Assembly: GCA_026874595.1 (NCBI GenBank)
Contig: CM049320.1
Location: 35,436,214-35,500,213, forward strand
DNA from: Sipunculus nudus
Lineage: Eukaryota > Annelida > Sipuncula > Golfingiida > Sipunculidae
Direction: 5' to 3'
Length of the DNA stretch: 64,000 bases
Made by a program: the position numbers and the translations under genes. Below the pieces are notes generated by a model. The model was not told where the DNA came from. It saw nothing but the letters and a program-made list of their open reading frames with translations, and searched no databases. The stretch's first letter is position 1; the number at the start of each line of letters is the position of its first letter. Of this stretch, positions 62,598-64,000 are shown one piece after another.

Positions 62598-64000
62598 ATG
62601 TATGTTACACAACAGGTAGTTTAGAGTGATATCACAAGATGACATAAAAAATGTGACACCACAGTGGATTGACAACTGTGAGCTCACAGTGATAGCATGG
62701 CATTGAGGTCATGTATGTTACACAACAGGTAGTTTAGAGTGATATCACAGGATGACATAAAAAATGTGACACCCCAATGAATTGACAACTGTGAGCTCAC
62801 AGTGATAGCATGGCATTGAGGTCATGTATGTTACACAACAGGTAGTTTAGAGTGATATCACAGGAACATAACAAATGTGACACCACAGTGAATTGACAAC
62901 TGTGAGCTCACAGGGATAGCATGGCATTGAGGTCATGTATGTTACACAACAGGTAGTTTAGAGTGATATCACAGGATGACATAAAAAATGTGACACCACA
63001 GTGAATTGACAACTGTGAGCTCACAGTGATAGGATGGCATTAAAGTCATGTACGTTACACAACAGGTACTTTAGAGTGATATCACAGGATGACATAAAAA
63101 TGTGACACCACAGTGAATTGACGGCTGTGAGCTCACAGTGATAGCATGGCATTGAGGTCATGTGTGTTTCACAACAGGTAGTTAAGAGTGATATCACAAG
63201 ATGACATAAAAAATGTGACACCACAGTGAATTGACGGCTGTGAGCTCACAGTGATAGCATGGCATTGAGGTCACATATGTTACACAACAGGTAGTTTAGA
63301 GTGATATCACAAGATAACATAAAAAATATCACACCACAGTGAATTGACAACTGTGAGCTCACAGTGATAGCATGGCACTGAGGTCATGTATGTTACACAA
63401 CAGGTAGTTTAGAGTGATATCACAGGATGACATAAAAAATGTGACACCACAGTGAATTGACAACTGTGAGCCCACAGTGATAGCATGGCATTGAGGTCAT
63501 GTATGTTACACAACAGGTAGTTTAGAGTGATATCACAGGATGACATAAAAAATGTGACACCACAGTGAATTGACGGCTGTGAGCTCACAGTGATAGCATG
63601 GCATTGAGGTCATGTATGTTACACAACAGGTAGTTTAGAGTGATATCACAGGATGACATAAAAAATGTGACACCACAGTGAATTCACTACTGTGAGCTCA
63701 CAGTGATAGCATGGCATTGAGGTCATATATGTTACACAACAGGTAGTTTAGAGTGATATCACAGGATGACATAAAAAATGTGACACCACAGTGAACTGAC
63801 AACTGTGAGCTCACAGTGATAGCATGGCATTGAGGTCATGTATGTTACACAACAGGTAGTTTAGAGTGATATCACAAGATGACATAAAAAATGTGACACC
63901 ACAGTGAATTGACAACTGTGAGCTCACAGTGATAGCATGGCATCGAGGTCATGTATGTTACACAACAGGTAGTTTAGAGTGATATCACAAGATGACATAA
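62598..64000 (+). repeat. Satellite to the window end, with a 341-bp deletion at its left edge
   Basis: The offset to the 32.5-35.7 kb copy changes from 28,661 to 28,320 bp at about 62,598. Three monomers, those with GATAACATAAAAAAAATATG, TTGGCAAGTGTTAGC and ACACCACCGTG, are absent. A private CACAGTGGATTG lies near 62,667. From 63,021 the block follows 34,701-35,680 with the short form that lacks two monomers after GAGCCCACAG. The array runs on past the window end. Confidence 0.83.

Larger units (their letters stand above)
1..64000. repeat. 113-bp satellite DNA array (whole window)
   Basis: The window is a continuous head-to-tail array of a 113-bp monomer with no foreign sequence. Each unit can be read from TAGTTTAGAG to ACACAACAGG, and the next begins at once. 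Most monomers are exactly 113 bp; some are 111, 112 or 114-115 bp through small indels, mainly in the A-run and near GGATGACAT. All monomers face the same way. I did not recognise the family by name. The consensus lacks CpG and is A- and G-rich on the plus strand. Known biology of such arrays points to constitutive heterochromatin, but nothing in the sequence itself shows centromere activity; I found no CENP-B-box-like motif and no telomere repeat runs. There are no genes anywhere in the array. Confidence 0.98.

Noticed and set aside
1-64000. CRISPR array, because of regular repeats
   Set aside because: There are no unique spacers: the whole 113 bp repeats, not a short repeat between variable sequences, and no cas genes are present. 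Monomer length and variation are those of eukaryotic satellite DNA.
1-64000. CENP-B box or telomere repeat within the monomer
   Set aside because: No TTCG....A..CGGG pattern is seen, and the consensus even lacks CpG. The GGG in CTTAAGGG is a substituted monomer site, not a TTAGGG array.

Overview
The whole 64 kb window is one uninterrupted head-to-tail satellite DNA array. I see no gene, RNA gene, transposon, CRISPR array or non-satellite sequence, and both ends of the window lie inside the array. The monomer is 113 bp, about 40% GC (my hand count of the consensus: A 40, T 28, G 27, C 18), giving roughly 566 monomers, all in the same orientation. Almost every monomer carries the landmarks GTGATATCAC, TGACAT, a run of about six A, CACAGTGAATTGAC, GTGAGCTCAC, GGCATTGAGGTCATG and ACACAACAGG in that order. 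This is eukaryotic heterochromatic-type DNA (pericentromeric, centromeric or subtelomeric). The consensus has no CpG, which fits a methylated, CpG-depleted (for example vertebrate) genome, but the species and chromosome cannot be read from the sequence.

The monomer has an inner structure. It reads as an old dimer of a 52-bp half-unit A and a 61-bp half-unit B. Each half opens with a perfect palindrome of the form GTGA-NN-TCAC (GTGATATCAC in A; GTGAGCTCAC in B, usually extended to the 16-bp palindrome ACTGTGAGCTCACAGT).

Above the monomer lies a nested, irregular higher-order organisation. Diagnostic variant monomers recur in the same order at several distances: 113, 339, 1,694, 2,141, 2,820, about 3,837/4,063, 4,740, about 6,206/6,544, about 13,541 bp and longer. 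All are close to whole numbers of monomers, so every rearrangement kept the 113-bp register, as expected from unequal exchange. Layout: 1-5,242 two tandem 2.8-kb-offset copies; 5,243-7,140 a more varied block; 7,141-9,982 another copy of 2.4-5.1 kb; 10,033-14,442 a 2,141-bp tandem duplication; 14,443-17,820 a further copy with deletions; 17,821-18,517 monomers seen only once; 18,518-25,498 a repeat of about 5.2-12.3 kb; 25,171-37,920 a 6.2/6.5-kb tandem duplication; 33,336-59,557 a 13.5/12.7-kb tandem duplication that itself contains the 4-kb and 1.7-kb units; 59,558-64,000 a third, partly more ancestral version of the 24.7-35.7 kb material.

Copy boundaries were found by following landmark variants by eye, not by base-by-base alignment, so most are good to tens of bases. 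The short reading frames on the minus strand are by-products of the repeat and are not annotated as genes.
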